Assembly (NCBI RefSeq): GCF_003992315.1
Contig: NZ_RQVE01000005.1
Span: 97,699-161,698 of the forward strand
Reading direction: 5' to 3'
Length of the DNA stretch: 64,000 bases
From: Veillonella sp. 3891
GTDB lineage: Bacteria; Bacillota; Negativicutes; Veillonellales; Veillonellaceae
Shown here: one piece after another, positions 34,283 through 44,200 of the stretch
How the letters are laid out: every line of letters begins with the position of its first letter
Position numbering within the stretch: the first letter of the stretch is position 1
Translations under genes and position numbers: made by a program
Notes under the pieces: generated by a model
Told to the model about the DNA's origin: nothing
Database searches by the model: none
What the model saw: the letters and a program-made list of their open reading frames with translations, nothing else

Positions 34283-36835
34283 TTACATTTGATACGCTTC
34301 TATTTCCAACACTACCGGATATATCGCCATAAAGCATCGCACCATACGTTCAAGGCCAGCTTGGCTACCTTCATAGGCATGGAAAATAGCATTATACGAA
34401 TCATATTCATCATCCGTCAGATCATCTGTATCGTTCAACAATTGATATTTCAAGTTAATGCAGTACGTAGATGGCTCTTCCCACTCATATTTAATATATG
34501 TGTATAATTCTCTTAATGTACTCCAACTTTCAAGCGTTCCTTCCATAGCATTTTGAATATACGCTTCTATTTTCTTTAATGGATGATATGCATCAATTTT
34601 ACTCTTAAGATTAGAAAACCACCTTTCTTCTGTTAAAGGAGTCCGATAACTCCCAAAAGCATATAAGGCTAAATATAACGTATACAGTAAGTCTTCCGTA
34701 CTTGTGTCTTCAGGTATTTCGATGTACATATCATACCCTTCATCTAATACACTATTCACATCGGATTGTACCATCAATATAAACATTGGATACATTAATT
34801 TTGCCAAGCCCATAACGCCCGCAAGAATTTGTTCATCTATTGTTTTCTCTTCTAAAGAATCTTTTAAATCTTCTAGATATTTAGGCTTTAAGTTTCCTAC
34901 TAAATTCATCAAGATAGTGCCTATATTTTCAAACATCTTTTTGTAGACTTTTAGATTGATTTCAACTGGACTTTTAGCTCTCCAGCCTTTGTTTCCTACA
35001 CGCCTCCACTCTTTCCGTATCAATTCCCTTGCTTTACGTATCAAATCCCCATCTATATATATATCCTCAAACGATGATAAAGCATATTCAATCATATCTT
35101 TCATAATAGAATAGATAAAATCATAACTTACACGATACAGATAGATTTTTTCACTCTCTTTGATACGAGCTCTTATAGGTTCACCATTTTCTTCTTCCGT
35201 CTTCCAATCCGCATCAAAATTAACAGGGTCATTTTGATCACGTACATACACTCTACCGTAGTTATAATAGGTATTATAATAATCTCCATCAATTTCCACT
35301 TTAAAATAGGAGGTGACATCTGAACCACCTACATATTCAAATTGTTTAATGTAAGCACCATCCATGATAAAAGTATCAAAATTAGATGATTTATAATTCA
35401 TATTCCTAGATTCTTGATACTCTTCATACAGGTCCATAAAATAATCCCGTGTACTTTCTACTGTGTCAGAGTCTAACAAGTCTACGACCTTTTCCTCTTC
35501 TTCATGATCAAAGTTATCCATCAGATCATCGTAATCATTGCACTCAGCATCACTATTAGAATCGGTATCATTTTCGGTGTAATCAACTATATCATCAACC
35601 TCTTTTTGAGACGGTTGATACGTCCCCAGTATGATACTTTCAAATAGGTCACCTACATGAAGTGCCTCTTTCTCTTCATCTTGTAGATCACGAATGACCT
35701 TCCAATCTTCCTCTTTATCATCACCACCTGCTAAAATATGTTCTGTCAACATATCTGCTGGATATTTCATGGAAAAGAATAGCACTTGCTCTAGGAATAG
35801 TTCAAGCACTTGGAACATTCTAAGATATAATGTCTCATCTTGTCTTGACTGTAGGTACTTCAAGGTTTCTTCAATCGATAGGCAGTACGGTATCTGCCCC
35901 GCATCTAAGATTGCTTCACTCATGTCAGGAGTGTTTATGATAAGCCGTTTTCCTAGAAGTTCTGCTAATCTGTTAGAAATAAGTGTTTTCTGTTGGCTAT
36001 GAAACCAATCCTTTGCCTCCTCCTTTTCAAGGGTGATCAAACATTCTAGGTATTCTAAGTCCTCTATCTTTTCAGCTACTAGGTCATCGATATATATATC
36101 TACACCACCAATATGTGCTTTTAATAAATTCGGTAGACTATGATAGACATACTGCATACCTCGCACGATGCTAAGTGGTTGAATATGGCGACACATAATG
36201 GCTAACCGTCTAATCGCCTCCGAATTGAATTCATACTCGGTATCTTCTAGCCAACGTAATCCTTTCCACGTCTCTTTTTGAACATCCAGAAAGTCTTCCG
36301 GATATTCACTTTCACCATAGAACTTCTCTTTCATCGCCTCTAAATAACAACGCATCAACAAACCAGATGCTAGCACGGTAACTGTTACATCATATTCCTC
36401 TAAATCTAAAGACAATGTACTGCTATATGTATCTTGCTCAAGTAACTCTACAATCTGGGAAAATCTAGAATATACATCTTCACAAATATCTATAAAGCTT
36501 AATTCAATGACATCCTGACAATTAGAGATTCCAATTTCTATAAATCCATTAATAGTTTCATCAGATGTAAACTCACTAGCAATTGCCACTAAATCTACTC
36601 GGTCTTGATCAGCACGTGCAATCTCCTCTAGATCATTTGCTAAAAGAGACCTATGCCATATATCCCCTAAATAGTTTGATAGAGAACCCGCTAAACATTT
36701 GTCTTTCTTACCTTTCGTAGCCTCCTCTACTTCCTCTATTAATGCATTACATAGTGCATCAAAGGCACATAGAGTTGCTATATACTCTAACACATGGTCA
36801 GGCAATGTTTGTTTAGTTTCTACTTCTGTTTCCAT
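34283..36835 (-). CDS. Unrecognised large acidic protein in a defence island (850 residues)
   Basis: I do not recognise a family, nor can I see a Walker motif, HNH, PD-(D/E)xK or membrane segment. The protein is helical and strongly acidic, with an Asp/Glu-rich linker around residues 400-460 (DYTENDTDSNSDAE, FDHEEEEKVV) that splits it into two parts. The second part opens with a Tyr-rich, beta-like stretch (DYYNTYYNYGRVYVRDQND) near residue 525, then helical repeats. The ATG at 36835 has GAGGAG 6 nt upstream. It lies between abiF and the 282-residue gene, all read the same way, in an island with Zorya. A defence role is inferred only from the location. Confidence 0.55.
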   Translation of the reverse strand: METEVETKQTLPDHVLEYIATLCAFDALCNALIEEVEEATKGKKDKCLAGSLSNYLGDIWHRSLLANDLEEIARADQDRVDLVAIASEFTSDETINGFIEIGISNCQDVIELSFIDICEDVYSRFSQIVELLEQDTYSSTLSLDLEEYDVTVTVLASGLLMRCYLEAMKEKFYGESEYPEDFLDVQKETWKGLRWLEDTEYEFNSEAIRRLAIMCRHIQPLSIVRGMQYVYHSLPNLLKAHIGGVDIYIDDLVAEKIEDLEYLECLITLEKEEAKDWFHSQQKTLISNRLAELLGKRLIINTPDMSEAILDAGQIPYCLSIEETLKYLQSRQDETLYLRMFQVLELFLEQVLFFSMKYPADMLTEHILAGGDDKEEDWKVIRDLQDEEKEALHVGDLFESIILGTYQPSQKEVDDIVDYTENDTDSNSDAECNDYDDLMDNFDHEEEEKVVDLLDSDTVESTRDYFMDLYEEYQESRNMNYKSSNFDTFIMDGAYIKQFEYVGGSDVTSYFKVEIDGDYYNTYYNYGRVYVRDQNDPVNFDADWKTEEENGEPIRARIKESEKIYLYRVSYDFIYSIMKDMIEYALSSFEDIYIDGDLIRKARELIRKEWRRVGNKGWRAKSPVEINLKVYKKMFENIGTILMNLVGNLKPKYLEDLKDSLEEKTIDEQILAGVMGLAKLMYPMFILMVQSDVNSVLDEGYDMYIEIPEDTSTEDLLYTLYLALYAFGSYRTPLTEERWFSNLKSKIDAYHPLKKIEAYIQNAMEGTLESWSTLRELYTYIKYEWEEPSTYCINLKYQLLNDTDDLTDDEYDSYNAIFHAYEGSQAGLERMVRCFMAIYPVVLEIEAYQM

Positions 36836-36988
36836 CACATACTCCTCTTATCGATGATTATCAAGATATACTATTACCATTGCAGTACGGAATAGCTCAT
36901 ACTATCCTACAATTACTTTTTTTGTTAATTACATATTCGACATACTTTCAAAAAATCCTTTTTCATTAATTCCAAGAACATTTTGATA

Positions 36989-37030
36989 AAACCATCCCCA
37001 CATTAGAATCGATTCCATGTGGGGATGTTA
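36989..37030 (-). terminator. Strong hairpin after abiF
   Basis: On the minus strand CATCCCCACAT pairs perfectly with ATGTGGGGATG around a 13-nt loop containing ATCGAT, followed by GTTTTATC. It lies about 20 nt past the abiF stop and would end that transcript. The CCCCACAT/GTGGGG arms repeat the sequence of the closing stem in the RNA upstream of abiF. Confidence 0.7.
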
Positions 37031-37048
37031 TTACATAAGTATTAAATT

Positions 37049-37966
37049 TTATAGTAGAGACTCTACTTTTTCTTTACTTTGAAAGCCTAATAATCTCGCG
37101 CTCTTGTCATCAATGCATATCTCATTAATAGTCTGATATAGATAATCCCAATTATACTCTGGATTAATTTTATGTACTAACTCCATAATAATTAATAAAA
37201 TTATAGCAAACCTATTTGTTGCTTTCTTCGATCCAGTAAATTCATGATAGTAGATTATATCGTACCAAGAAGTTCTAATTTTGGGTTTAGTTTTAAACTG
37301 TATGTCAATTAAATTATCATTATGCGCACATATATTCCGAACAAAATAAATACACTTTAACCATGACAACAGTTCACTATTATTACAGCCATATATCCTA
37401 GAAATAGATAATAAACTCTTCTCATTCAATATGTCTAACATTTTTACAACTGCACCAAAGGTCAAGCAATCTATCGCTATCCATACTGTAGGAAAACCAT
37501 CTTCATCAAAATTATTTCCATGATAATTATCTTTATGCTCAAGTCGTCTTAGAGACTTTTGCAATTCTTCCTTCACTCGATATTGTAATCTTTCAACTGT
37601 GTATCGAGTCATTTTTCGCCTATTATACCATTTGTTAAAATCTAAATAACCAAATGCACCATACCTTTCACCTAAAATATGTGAGAAGTTTGCTTTAATA
37701 GACACTTCAATAAGTTCAATAGCATGCATCATAAAATATCTTAAATTTTTATCCTGATAATACCGTTTTAGTATATCGGAAAAGATTAAATTTTTATAAT
37801 ATAATTCTTCATTATCATCATAATTAGCAAATGGGGTTGCAAAGTCTTTTAATTTATAATAGTTTATGTGTTGAATAATAGAATTATTTACTCCAGAAAT
37901 ACCCATACCACGCTTGGAAAATAACTCTAGCAATTCATCATAAGATAACGATCTAGGTTCTTTCAT
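37049..37966 (-). CDS. abiF: AbiF/Abi_2 family abortive-infection protein (HEPN type)
   Basis: A 305-residue protein of the Abi_2 (AbiD/AbiF) family. The N-terminus has SYDELLELFSKRGMGI and INYYKLKDFATPF, typical of the group. A HEPN-type active motif R-N-x-x-x-H is present as RNICAHN near residue 207, so RNA cleavage is likely. The ATG at 37966 has GAGAGGA upstream; an in-frame start at 38044 would translate a structured RNA element. The gene is directly preceded by that RNA, its terminator and promoter, so abiF is expressed by read-through. AbiF proteins are linked to abortive infection and are considered relatives of Cas13 precursors; the RNA may act as antitoxin or guide-like partner. Confidence 0.88.
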   Translation of the reverse strand: MKEPRSLSYDELLELFSKRGMGISGVNNSIIQHINYYKLKDFATPFANYDDNEELYYKNLIFSDILKRYYQDKNLRYFMMHAIELIEVSIKANFSHILGERYGAFGYLDFNKWYNRRKMTRYTVERLQYRVKEELQKSLRRLEHKDNYHGNNFDEDGFPTVWIAIDCLTFGAVVKMLDILNEKSLLSISRIYGCNNSELLSWLKCIYFVRNICAHNDNLIDIQFKTKPKIRTSWYDIIYYHEFTGSKKATNRFAIILLIIMELVHKINPEYNWDYLYQTINEICIDDKSARLLGFQSKEKVESLL

Positions 37967-37985
37967 AGCATTTCCTCTCAAGTAC

Positions 37986-38042
37986 AAAAAAAAGCCCCAC
38001 GTCAGAATGTATCTGTCCTTGCGGATGTGGGGGGTTTGTCTC
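37986..38042 (-). ncRNA. Structured small RNA upstream of abiF (abiF RNA-like)
   Basis: A transcript of about 55 nt is predicted, starting near 38042 and ending in eight U at 37986-37993. It can fold as a three-way junction. The closing stem is CCCCAC/GUGGGG (forward 37995-38000 with 38027-38032). Inside it are a UCC-GCAA-GGA hairpin with a GNRA tetraloop and a CAGA-UACAU-UCUG hairpin. The closing stem followed by the U-run also makes it an intrinsic terminator. It ends about 20 nt before the abiF ATG. This fits the abiF RNA motif reported upstream of Abi_2 genes in Firmicutes; that identity is from memory and needs a covariance search. Confidence 0.72.
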
Positions 38043-38048
38043 ACCTAT

Positions 38049-38077
38049 AGAATAAACCTATTTTCACAAATTGTCAA
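38049..38077 (-). promoter_or_regulatory. Promoter of the abiF RNA
   Basis: On the minus strand a perfect -35 TTGACA (38072-38077), a 17-nt spacer and a -10 TATTCT (38049-38054) start transcription near 38042, just ahead of the structured RNA. It is the best-formed promoter in the island. It lies only 15 nt past the stop codon of the secreted-protein gene. Confidence 0.75.
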
Positions 38078-38092
38078 CACTTATTCTATCTT

Positions 38093-38698
38093 TTATTCAT
38101 AATCAATCATAACTTGACGAGGTGTTTGATATTCTATTTTTCCAGTACTATTATTCCAATCTAATGGATACCAAAACTCTTCTTTATGATGTTCCATATC
38201 CGAGAATATTAACATAAAGTCAGCGTGTTTAAACCCTAAATCTTCAGCGAATCTTGTATAGATATTTTGCACTGTATACGGACTATAATAGTTAGCAGAG
38301 TCTAATAGTTTCTCCCATATTTTTGCTTGTCGATTATATCGATATATAAAAGTACGGGTCGATGTACCTCTATTACCATTTTTTATGCCTGCATCAATCA
38401 CATATAAAGTAATATCACGATTAACATCATAATAGGATCTAATCCGAAAAGTATCTTCTCCTAAAGTAGTCGGCACCTGTGTTTTCTTTCCTTTGGCTCT
38501 CAATTCAAGCTTGCCATCATTTGGGTACATATACACTTCATCTGCATCGTTATTAAACCATATCTTATAATTGTGATCATAGTTTTTAAAATCAATTGTT
38601 GCTGAATCCACATTACTAAACTTAGCTTCAGAGGAAAATCCCCCTAGAAAAGCCACGCCTAACCCTACGCATATTGTCGCTTTTATTAATTTATTCAT
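38093..38698 (-). CDS. Secreted protein of unknown function
   Basis: A 201-residue protein with a Sec signal peptide (MNKLIKATICVGLGVAFLGG, cleavage around SSEA-K). The mature part is rich in Tyr, Asn and Asp with beta-type patterning (KIWFNNDADEVYMYPNDGKLELRAKG, in pieces) and has no membrane segment or lipobox. I do not recognise a family. It resembles small exported proteins that are common and poorly described in this group. It may mark the right border of the island rather than belong to it. GAGAGGA precedes the start. Confidence 0.6.
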   Translation of the reverse strand: MNKLIKATICVGLGVAFLGGFSSEAKFSNVDSATIDFKNYDHNYKIWFNNDADEVYMYPNDGKLELRAKGKKTQVPTTLGEDTFRIRSYYDVNRDITLYVIDAGIKNGNRGTSTRTFIYRYNRQAKIWEKLLDSANYYSPYTVQNIYTRFAEDLGFKHADFMLIFSDMEHHKEEFWYPLDWNNSTGKIEYQTPRQVMIDYE

Positions 38699-38918
38699 AT
38701 ATATACGTCCTCTCTCAAACCAAAACTATATGAGCTCATTATACTTAATCTTTCAATTAAAAACTAGTATACATCCCATAATTTCACGTCATGCCAATCT
38801 ACAATCTTTCATTCAAATACACCTTATATACACTATCTCCTCAATAACAATATCACACACGACATACATTAATGTTTCTTTATTATACGCTCCCCACTAC
38901 AAATCCCCTATAAAATGC

Positions 38919-38924
38919 TATAAT
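38919..38924 (+). promoter_or_regulatory. nadE promoter -10
   Basis: TATAAT preceded by TGC (extended -10, 38916-38924) lies 50 nt upstream of the nadE ATG. No clear -35 is visible. The rest of 38699-38973 is AT-rich and holds no gene I can support. Confidence 0.5.
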
Positions 38925-38973
38925 ATACTCAACAACTATCAACACGTTAATCTATACAACAAAGGAGTTCTCC

Positions 38974-41190
38974 ATGATTCGTATTGCTTTTGGTCAAATT
39001 CAGGTGCACCCTGGTGAGCCTGCTACAAACTTTCAATCTATGATGCATGCCATCGACTATGCCAAGGCGGTAAGCACGGATATCCTTATCTTTCCAGAAT
39101 TGTGCCTCAGCGGTTACATGGTGGGCGACTTGTGGGACCAAGTGCCTTTTGTGAAGGATTGTCTCTATTACGGTGAGGAACTAGTAAAAGCCACTGAAAA
39201 CACCAATCTTACAATTATCTTTGGTAATGTAGGCATTGATGAAAGTCTCCGCAATCTAGACGGCAGTCTTCGCAAGTATAATGCTCTTTATGTAGCATCC
39301 AAAGGTAAATTAGTATCTAATCCGTCACAACCGTATCCGTTTACCATAAAAACATTATTGCCATGTTATCGATACTTTAACGAGCCACGGTATTTCACTA
39401 GCGCTAATGTGGTGGCGAAAGAGCGCAATCTTCCTTTATCGGATATCAATCAGCCTCTTACTATTTCCACTCGACAAGGAGCTTTCACTATTGCTCCTGT
39501 TATCTGTGAAGATAGCTGGGATACGCACTACCCAGATTGTCCCACAAGTCTTATGTTGGAATCTGCTAAAACGAAAGATCTGCACATTGATCTAGTGGTC
39601 AATTGTTCTTCATCTCCTTACACCGTACACAAACAAGAACAACGTCGTGCCTTATTTAGCGACCAAGCCAAACGATACAACACACCGATTGCCTATGCAA
39701 ATCATGTAGGCATTCAAAACAATGGCAAAAATATCTGCATTTATGATGGATGTTCTACTTTGTATGATGTGAACGGTTCTATTGTAGAAGAAGTACCAGC
39801 TTTTGAAAATACAGTACGCCCTACATTATTAAAAGATACCTTGTGGCAACCACTTTCAAATGCTAACTCTGAACAACAAGATACTTCTGAAGATAGTACA
39901 GCACTTCAACTGTCCCTAGAACATAATAGATGTGATAAAAATGATACATATCATACACAGGATTTAAATCATATACAGGATGCAACTCCTACCTATATCC
40001 CTACTCTATTCAAAGCCCTTCAATACGGTATTCGTCAATTCTTAGCACAAACTGGTATCAAGAACATCGTCATTGGTGCTTCAGGTGGTATCGACTCTGC
40101 TCTTAATGCTGCTTTATACAGCACTGTATTGCCAACGGAGAACTTATACTTAGTCAACATGCCAAGCCGTTACAACTCTCATATGACAAAAGATTTGGCT
40201 TACCAATTAGCACAAAATATTGGTTGTCATTACGGCGTATTCCCTATTGAAGAAGGTGTCAGTGCCACCATTGAGCAATTAGAGAATACTAGCTTTACAA
40301 AGTATAACACTTATGTCATCCCAGAATTACATCACCATGGTAATGTGCATGCAACAACTATGCAAGATGTGCAGGAAAATACTGTATCTTCTGAAGAAGA
40401 TGTGAGCCAAACTGTGCTATACAGTTCTGACCAAACAATTGCAAACTATGACGAGCAACGCCATATTGAAAGTGACTCCAACACTACATCATTCTTGCAG
40501 TTATCTACATTAGCCAAGGAAAACATCCAAGCTCGTGATCGCTCGTCTCGCATTTTAGCTGGTATAGCATCCGCTGTGAATGGGGCTTTCACGTGCAATG
40601 GGAATAAAACGGAGTTCACTGTTGGCTATGCTACGATGTATGGCGATTCGGCTGGTTTTCTCGCTGTGACGGGAGATGTGTGGAAAACGGACGTCTATGC
40701 TCTGGCTCGTTACATGAATGAAACAATCTTTCAACGTGAGGTAATTCCACAAGGTTCTATCGATGTGGTGCCGAGCGCTGAGTTATCTGATGCACAGGAT
40801 GTAACCCAAGGCCTAGGCGACCCATTACAGTACGAATATCATGACCTTTTATTCCGTGCCTTTGTAGAGGGTACACCACATACACTGTCTCATCAACGCT
40901 TGACTCCTGAGGATATCTTGCGAGCCTATGAGAACGGCACGCTGGAACACCTATTAGGATTGCCACGCCCTATGTCTCACTATTTCACATCCACAGAGCA
41001 GTTTATTAACGACCTGGAACGCTGGTGGAAATCATTCAATGGCTTAGCCGTTGCAAAACGCATCCAGTCACCACCACTTTTCCTCATCAGCGAACGTGCC
41101 TTTGGCAGTGACCTAAGTGAAAGTCAATTAAAACCATATTTTTCACGTGGCTACGAGGATTGTAAATCTCGATTGTTACACAAACAATAA
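38974..41190 (+). CDS. nadE: Glutamine-dependent NAD(+) synthetase
   Basis: Last step of NAD synthesis, with ammonia from glutamine. The 738-residue protein has an N-terminal carbon-nitrogen hydrolase (glutaminase) domain with catalytic Glu in FPELCLSGY near residue 46 and Cys in VICEDSWD near 178. The synthetase domain has the P-loop GASGGIDSALNAAL near 370. It is longer than usual because of two low-complexity insertions: a linker at about 295-330 and a Glu/Asp/Thr/Ser-rich stretch at about 455-510, just before the conserved QARDRSSRILAG. AAGGAG precedes the ATG. It is the only plus-strand gene in this region and is monocistronic. Confidence 0.93.
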   Translation: MIRIAFGQIQVHPGEPATNFQSMMHAIDYAKAVSTDILIFPELCLSGYMVGDLWDQVPFVKDCLYYGEELVKATENTNLTIIFGNVGIDESLRNLDGSLRKYNALYVASKGKLVSNPSQPYPFTIKTLLPCYRYFNEPRYFTSANVVAKERNLPLSDINQPLTISTRQGAFTIAPVICEDSWDTHYPDCPTSLMLESAKTKDLHIDLVVNCSSSPYTVHKQEQRRALFSDQAKRYNTPIAYANHVGIQNNGKNICIYDGCSTLYDVNGSIVEEVPAFENTVRPTLLKDTLWQPLSNANSEQQDTSEDSTALQLSLEHNRCDKNDTYHTQDLNHIQDATPTYIPTLFKALQYGIRQFLAQTGIKNIVIGASGGIDSALNAALYSTVLPTENLYLVNMPSRYNSHMTKDLAYQLAQNIGCHYGVFPIEEGVSATIEQLENTSFTKYNTYVIPELHHHGNVHATTMQDVQENTVSSEEDVSQTVLYSSDQTIANYDEQRHIESDSNTTSFLQLSTLAKENIQARDRSSRILAGIASAVNGAFTCNGNKTEFTVGYATMYGDSAGFLAVTGDVWKTDVYALARYMNETIFQREVIPQGSIDVVPSAELSDAQDVTQGLGDPLQYEYHDLLFRAFVEGTPHTLSHQRLTPEDILRAYENGTLEHLLGLPRPMSHYFTSTEQFINDLERWWKSFNGLAVAKRIQSPPLFLISERAFGSDLSESQLKPYFSRGYEDCKSRLLHKQ

Positions 41191-41204
41191 TATACAAATG
41201 CAAA

Positions 41205-41247
41205 AGAGCTATCTATCCGATGATGTTTGTCATCGGTAGATAGCTCT
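41205..41247. terminator. Bidirectional terminator between nadE and the autotransporter
   Basis: AGAGCTATCTA and TAGATAGCTCT pair around an inner CCGATGA/TCATCGG stem. A-rich and T-rich flanks let it serve both converging genes. Confidence 0.85.
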
Positions 41248-41284
41248 TTTATGTATCGAAATAAGAATGTTAATAGGTATGCAA

Positions 41285-44200
41285 TTATTTACGGTTCAAC
41301 AACTGCGCTGTGATTTGTTGCAATGCTTGAATTTGTTCATTTTGCGCTTTCACTTGCTCAGCCAACACTTGCACTTGTCCTTTCAACGCGCCGTTTTCTT
41401 GTACCAATGCTTTGATTTCAGTTTTCATCACTGGCACGATAGAAATTGGTCCGTAATGTGTATGTTTCAACGCTTTTTGTTCTTTTTCTGAAAGTGTATC
41501 CACATTCACATTGAATGTATCTGTGTCTTGATTATACAAAGTAGATTGGTATGCATCGGATTTGGAACGAGAACCAACTTTGAGGCTCAAACCCACATTG
41601 TACATTTTTTCAGAGTTTCCTACTGCCATACCTCCATGAAGTAATACATCTTCATTCGGATAATATCCAAGACCTAATGCTGTACCTGTGGAACCTTTGA
41701 AATGTCCTACACCAGCCATAATTTGGAATTTGTCATCTGCATCAAAGGATAGTGGTTTTAGAGCAGACAAAGCTGCATTTAAAGCACCGGATGTATTCAC
41801 TCTGTGGCCTAGTTGATCTAACTTAGTTTCTACAGAGTCCATACGTGTATGCACTTCTTTTACTAATGCTTCATCTACACCACCTTTAGGTCCTTGTGGG
41901 CCTGCTACTCCTGGGTCACCTTTTTCACCCTTTTCACCTTGAGCACCAGTTGCACCTTGTGGGCCTGCTGGGCCAGCTACTCCTGGGTCACCTTTTTCGC
42001 CCTTTTCACCTTGGGCACCTGTTGCACCTTGTGGACCTGCTGGACCCGCTACTCCTGGGTCACCTTTAGGTCCTTGCTCTCCTTTTGGTCCTACAGCTCC
42101 ATCTTGTCCATTTTCACCTTTTGGTCCTTGTGGGCCTGCTGGACCCGCTACTCCTGGGTCACCTTTTTCTCCCTTTTCACCTTGGGCACCTGTTGCACCT
42201 TGTGGACCTGCTGGGCCCGCTACTCCTGGGTCACCTTTTTCGCCTTTTTCACCTTGAGCACCAGCTGCGCCTTGTCGACCTGCTGGACCCGCTACACCCT
42301 GATCACCTTTTGGTCCTGCTACTCCTTGCTCACCAGTTTCCCCTTTATCCCCTTTCGGTCCTTTAAAGTCTGGATCTTGTTTTAATGCCTCACGGTTCAA
42401 TTCGATGGTTACGTATTTTTTATTGTCGGCTGTTGTTTTTTCTACAACTTTGAAGTCGCTAGATTTAAAATCTAATCCTTCAATCGTTCCTGCGTTTACT
42501 TTGTTTCCTGGTGTAAATGCACCTGTATCTCCAGAACCACCTGTGTAGATATTCCAGTTATTTCCGCCAGTGATATTAGCCAATTTATTGTTGATTTCAC
42601 TTGCTACACTATATAATTGGCTACCATTGATGGCATCTGTACTTGTGGCACTAATTAAACCTGGTGCAACATGTTGGATACGGCGAGCCTGATCAGATTT
42701 ACCAACGCTGATTACACCTGTTACCGTATCACCGCCAGCAAAGCTCAATGTATACGTTTTAGCAGAAGAGCCTATGCCTAGGTTTAGTGTATCACCTGTA
42801 TAGGCATTATCAGTACCTTTCGTACTAGTACCTGCTGCAGCTACCGTCTCCGCTTCACTACCAAGAGCCACGCTTTTCGCCACATTGGCGATGGCTTTAT
42901 AGCCCAAAGCAAGACTAGATTCTTCTTTTGCTTCACTTTCATTACCAAAGGCAGCGGCATTGGCTTTCAGTGCTTTCGTACTTTTACCAATAGCAATCGT
43001 TTCACTCGCTGTTAAACCACCATCAACGGTGTTAGCTTTTTTACCAATTACAATATTATCATTACCAGTAATAGAGTTCCCTGCTTCGTGGCCCATAGTA
43101 ATGTTATCATCACCAGTAATTTTGTTACCCGCTTTATAGCCCGCTGCGTAGTTATTACTACCTGTTACTTCGGTACCTGCTTCCGCACCTGCTACATAGT
43201 TACTGTTACCTTTGACTTTATTACCGCTATAATAGCCAAGTGCAGTATTGAAGTTACCCGTTACTTCTTTACCAGATTCTTTACCTAATACGACGTTACT
43301 TTCACCAGCTACCCAGCTACCTGCATTGACGCCTGCTGCAAAGTTATCTTGACCTGCAATCCATCGACCTGCACTATAACCAAAGGCAATGTTGTGTTCC
43401 GCACCGTCTACAGTGCCTCCATCAGTAGTTTCCACCTCACCTTTTGCATTAATGGTATTCGTCCATCGATGACCTACATAGTTACCAGCATTTTCCGCAA
43501 AAGCAATGTTAAAGTTACCAGCTACATGAGAACCTGCCGCTTTACCAAATGCCATATTATTGGATCCTTTGGATTGACCGTATCGATCTTCTGCTGTAGT
43601 GGCGGCTGCATTCACAACGTGTCCATCTACATCTTGACCTGCGTTCAGACCTAAGGCAATGTTATACACACCTTTTACATTAACCCCAGAGTTTTGTCCA
43701 ATAGCGATGTTGCGGCTACCAGACATATTTGTACCCGCATCTTGACCGTAGATAAAGTTATGGTCACCAGTCACATTGTTACCTGCATGATGTCCTAAAG
43801 CGAAGTTATCGGATCCCGTCATTCCTTCGCCAGCATGGAAGCCAAAACTTACATTTCGACTACCTTTGTTATTGTAGGCAGCGTTTTCACCAAAGCTGAA
43901 ATTATAGTTACCTGTAGATGCGGCGTCTTGAGAGTAGGCATTTTCACCAAAACTGAAGTTATAATTACCAGCGGCACGACGTCCTGCTTTCTTGCCGAAT
44001 ATATAGGCATATGTGCCACTACCAGCCCATCCCGCTCCATCACCAAGAATAAATTTATGAGTATTGGTTCCCCATATAGCTTCCCCAGCATTGTCTCCCA
44101 TTAGCATAAGGTATTTAGAAGTACCTGAGTCATTGCTTGCATCATAGCCAGCATGATCGCCTAAGACCAAACTGTAGGACGCACCAAACAATTTTGTCCC

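Noticed and set aside
37967..38044. N-terminal extension of AbiF by 26 codons
   Set aside because: The stretch is the structured RNA and its U-run terminator; a good ribosome-binding site precedes the internal ATG at 37966.
41886..42364. CRISPR array or satellite
   Set aside because: The periodic DNA encodes an open Gly-X-Y frame inside the autotransporter; there are no spacers of constant length.
42085..42385. Plus-strand reading frames rich in Leu/His/Trp opposite the collagen repeat
   Set aside because: They are mirror images of the repeat on the coding strand, with no ribosome-binding site.
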